5,661 bases of DNA from a bacterium. GTDB taxonomy: Bacteria; Patescibacteriota; Microgenomatia; JAADGY01. Positions 3,954-5,661 of this stretch are shown here, piece by piece. The stretch covers positions 1 through 5,661 of the forward strand of contig JAADGY010000011.1 in the NCBI GenBank assembly GCA_013152165.1, written 5' to 3'. Made by a program: the position numbers and the translations under genes. The first letter of the stretch is position 1; every line of letters starts with the position of its first letter. The notes under the pieces are model-generated. The model did no database searches. It was not told the origin of the DNA and saw only the letters and a list, made by a program, of their open reading frames with translations.

Positions 3954-5453
3954 GTGTCTATGAGTGTGCGTACTGATCCATGGCCGGTTTATTATAGGGA
4001 TATTCTGCGAGTGAAGGATCCTGATCATTATGTGGGGATAGTGACGTTGTGGACGGAAAGGGATGTGGTCAAAAGATATTTAGACGAGGCGGAGGCTGAG
4101 TATAACGTGGTTGGTAATTTGTACTCGGCGGCGGGGATAAACCATGTTATGCGCAATATTTTTGCCAACCCGGCGATTCGATATTTGGTTTTATGGGGGG
4201 CGGACATGTCGCTTTCCGGGACCTCGCTCTTGCGGTTAAAGAAAGCGGGTGTGGATGGCGATTATAAAATAACAGGTGATAGTGGCGAGATAGAAAGAGC
4301 CATCCCGAAGGCGGCGATTGATGAGTTTAGGCGAAAAGTTGAGGTGGTTGATTTGCGGGGCAAGCCGGCATCCGAGATGGTGAAGGTCGTTAAGGGTTTG
4401 CCAAAGAAAGAGCCGTTTGCTAAAAAACCGCGGTTGTTTCCGCCGGAAAAGGTAACGGTGACGACTTGGCCGTCGGAACAGACTGGATTTCGGGTTGAAG
4501 CTAAAACGGTAGCTCAGACGTGGTTAAGGCTTTTGAATGTTATCCATAAATACGGCCGGATTAAAAAAACCCGCTACTCATCATCAAACGAGCTAAAGGA
4601 AGTCTTTAACATGGTGGCGGTTATATCCAGCGAAGACCCGGATGATATTTATTTCCCAGATTATTTGCCGTTTACCAAAAAGGATTTGCAAGTTTATTAT
4701 CCGGAAATTTTAACAGCCCGGCGAATCAAGGGCACCGCCTATAATTACGGAGCCAGGATGAGAAATTATAGAGACAAGATCAATCAGGTGGAAGAAGTAA
4801 AGAAACTGCTTAAAAGGCGGCCGGATTCCAAGAAGATGCTGATTATACTGCCTGATCCGGCGGATGATTGGGCCCGGGCGGATAAAGGGGATACGCCTTG
4901 TTTGACCCAGGTAGTTGGCGGCGTCCAGGATAGTAAATTTTGGATGACGGCCCATTTTAGATCGCATGATATGGTCCACGCTTGGGCCCTAAATGCTTTT
5001 GCTTTAAGAAAGCTGCAAAAAGAGATTGCCGATGCCGGCGGCTATCCGATGGGCAAGTTAGCAATTATTAGCCACTCGGCTCATATTTATGCTGATGATT
5101 TTAAATGGGTAGAGGACGTGCTAAAGAAGTGGTACAAAAAGGAGCTGAAACATCCCAAAGCTCATCGGTTTGAACCGGATCAGCGGGGCAACTGGCTTAT
5201 TAAAATAGAAAAGGATGAAAAGGGCAGGCAGATAATAAAGGCGCAGTTGTTTACGTCTAATATGAAGACGATGCTGTGGGAAGCTGAGGGGACAAGGGCT
5301 ATGGATATATATTACGAGATTGCTGATTGGGATTTGGTGGGGTTAACCTCCCAAGCGGCTTATTTAGGTGAGGAGTTGGCCAAGGCCGAGATGGCGATAA
5401 AGCTGGGGATTGATTATGAGCAGGATAAACCATTGAAGACAAGTAATAACTAA
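3954..5453 (+). CDS. Thymidylate synthase fused to MtrA-like and DUF4346-like domains
   Basis: This 499-residue cytoplasmic protein has three parts. Residues 8-136 resemble MtrA, the corrinoid subunit of methyl-H4MPT:CoM methyltransferase (DPWPV, YVGIVTLWT, IRYLVLWG, LSGTSLLRL, KVEVVDLRG). Residues 165-395 are a thymidylate synthase core of archaeal type: YNYGARMR (263-270), catalytic Cys316 in DTPCL, phosphate-binding FRSHD (335-339), Asn347 (specific for dUMP rather than dCMP in this family) and HSAHIYADD (374-382). Residues 406-492 match the DUF4346-type tail (GNWLIKI, then AAYLGEELAKAEMAIKLGIDYEQD). The inferred role is dTMP synthesis using a reduced-pterin one-carbon carrier bound with help of the flanking domains. 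The MtrA-like part seems to lack the cobalt-ligating His. GTG 3954 directly follows an in-frame TAA; ATG 3960 is an equally possible start. The last residues (TSNN) and stop are encoded by 7-base repeats. Confidence 0.85.
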   Translation: MSMSVRTDPWPVYYRDILRVKDPDHYVGIVTLWTERDVVKRYLDEAEAEYNVVGNLYSAAGINHVMRNIFANPAIRYLVLWGADMSLSGTSLLRLKKAGVDGDYKITGDSGEIERAIPKAAIDEFRRKVEVVDLRGKPASEMVKVVKGLPKKEPFAKKPRLFPPEKVTVTTWPSEQTGFRVEAKTVAQTWLRLLNVIHKYGRIKKTRYSSSNELKEVFNMVAVISSEDPDDIYFPDYLPFTKKDLQVYYPEILTARRIKGTAYNYGARMRNYRDKINQVEEVKKLLKRRPDSKKMLIILPDPADDWARADKGDTPCLTQVVGGVQDSKFWMTAHFRSHDMVHAWALNAFALRKLQKEIADAGGYPMGKLAIISHSAHIYADDFKWVEDVLKKWYKKELKHPKAHRFEPDQRGNWLIKIEKDEKGRQIIKAQLFTSNMKTMLWEAEGTRAMDIYYEIADWDLVGLTSQAAYLGEELAKAEMAIKLGIDYEQDKPLKTSNN

Positions 5454-5472
5454 TAGGTAAGAAGGAATAAGA
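5441..5472 (+). repeat. 7-base tandem repeats overlapping the 3' end of the thymidylate synthase gene
   Basis: Units AATAACT (5445-5451), AATAGGT (5452-5458), AAGAAGG and AATAAGA continue an AAGT at 5441-5444. The stop codon TAA (5451-5453) spans two units and the C-terminal Ser-Asn-Asn is repeat-encoded. Confidence 0.7.
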
Positions 5473-5500
5473 AAGTTCATAAAGTTTGTAAAGATAAAAG
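5472..5500 (+). repeat. AAAGTT-type short repeats
   Basis: AAAGTTCATAAAG followed by AAGTTTGTAAAG (5482-5493) repeats the text found at the end of the ribonuclease HI gene (3358-3380), in reversed order of units. Together with AAAAGCGAC at 5514-5522 it shows that the homology with the 3358-3517 region extends beyond the 100-base direct repeat. Confidence 0.6.
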
Positions 5501-5521
5501 GCAACGTAGGGACAAAAGCGA

Positions 5522-5554
5522 CCCCCCAACTTCATTGGAATGAAGTTATAGGGG
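5522..5554. repeat. Strong inverted repeat inserted in the copy-B repeat region
   Basis: AACTTCATT (5528-5536) and AATGAAGTT (5539-5547) pair perfectly, and CCCC (5524-5527) pairs with GGGG (5551-5554) across a three-base bulge. In copy A only two bases (3416-3417) separate GCGAC from AGTGTAT, while here 39 bases (5523-5561) including this hairpin do. It is not followed by a T-run on either strand, so it is probably not a terminator. Confidence 0.7.
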
Positions 5555-5561
5555 CAGGCAG

Positions 5562-5661
5562 AGTGTATGGAGGGGATAAAGGGACGGGGGATAAGTAATA
5601 AGTAATAACTAATAAGTAATAGGTAATAAGATAAAAAAATGTCAAAACTTAAATGTCAAAT
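5562..5661 (+). repeat. Long direct repeat, copy B (runs off the window end)
   Basis: 98 of 100 bases match 3418-3517, and the last 89 bases are identical. The heptamer block is at 5591-5632. Because identity holds to the last base of the window, the repeat probably continues and its true length is unknown. Confidence 0.9.

Noticed and set aside
4710..4979. 89-codon open frame on the minus strand
   Set aside because: Antisense to the catalytic core of the thymidylate synthase domain; no family features.
5299..5535. 78-codon open frame on the minus strand
   Set aside because: Covers the DUF4346-like tail in antisense and the repeat region; its N-terminal part is translated hairpin and repeat DNA.
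5522..5554. Intrinsic terminator of the thymidylate synthase gene
   Set aside because: The stem is strong, but no T-run follows it on the + strand (ATAGGGGCAGG) or on the minus strand.
3418..5661. Composite transposon bounded by insertion sequences
   Set aside because: The 100-bp repeats carry no transposase, no terminal inverted repeats and no visible target-site duplication; only dispersed repeats can be claimed.

Overview
This 5.66 kb window is bacterial, with six intact genes, all on the + strand. The best guess at origin is a Candidate Phyla Radiation (Patescibacteria, perhaps Microgenomates-like) genome. The reasons are compact, purine-rich coding strands, short divergent versions of housekeeping enzymes, a cysteine-free single-pass membrane protein and an archaeal-flavoured thymidylate synthase fusion. 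This placement is inference and no marker gene proves it. TGA is used as a normal stop (first gene, in an ATGA overlap), so the TGA=Gly code of Gracilibacteria/SR1 is unlikely.

Layout: 1-285 has no intact gene, only broken open frames. 286-1772 is a two-gene operon, a HAD-IB phosphatase translationally coupled to a short PRPP synthetase. 1773-1965 holds an AAAGTT-type repeat array, an 11-bp inverted repeat and a strong intrinsic terminator. 1980-2282 encodes a 100-residue alkyltransferase-like (MGMT C-terminal domain) protein. 2380-2865 encodes a membrane-anchored protein with the best promoter and Shine-Dalgarno site in the window. 2933-3367 encodes ribonuclease HI. 3368-3953 is a 586-bp gene-less stretch of AT-rich short repeats, GC-rich hairpins and small palindromes. 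3954-5453 encodes a three-part protein: MtrA-like domain, thymidylate synthase domain and DUF4346-like tail. 5454-5661 repeats the intergenic material: 5562-5661 is a 98% copy of 3418-3517 and continues past the window end.

The genes point to nucleotide metabolism and genome upkeep: PRPP supply for salvage, dTMP synthesis, alkyl-lesion recognition and removal of RNA from RNA:DNA hybrids. They are mostly separate transcription units rather than one pathway operon. Four genes (286, 1980, 2933, 3954) have a -10-like element only 5-8 nt before the start codon and no usable Shine-Dalgarno site, which suggests leaderless mRNAs.

The two most notable items are the MtrA-TS-DUF4346 fusion and the intergenic repeat family. 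The repeat arrays start at or inside the last codons of three genes and form a long direct repeat flanking the thymidylate synthase gene.
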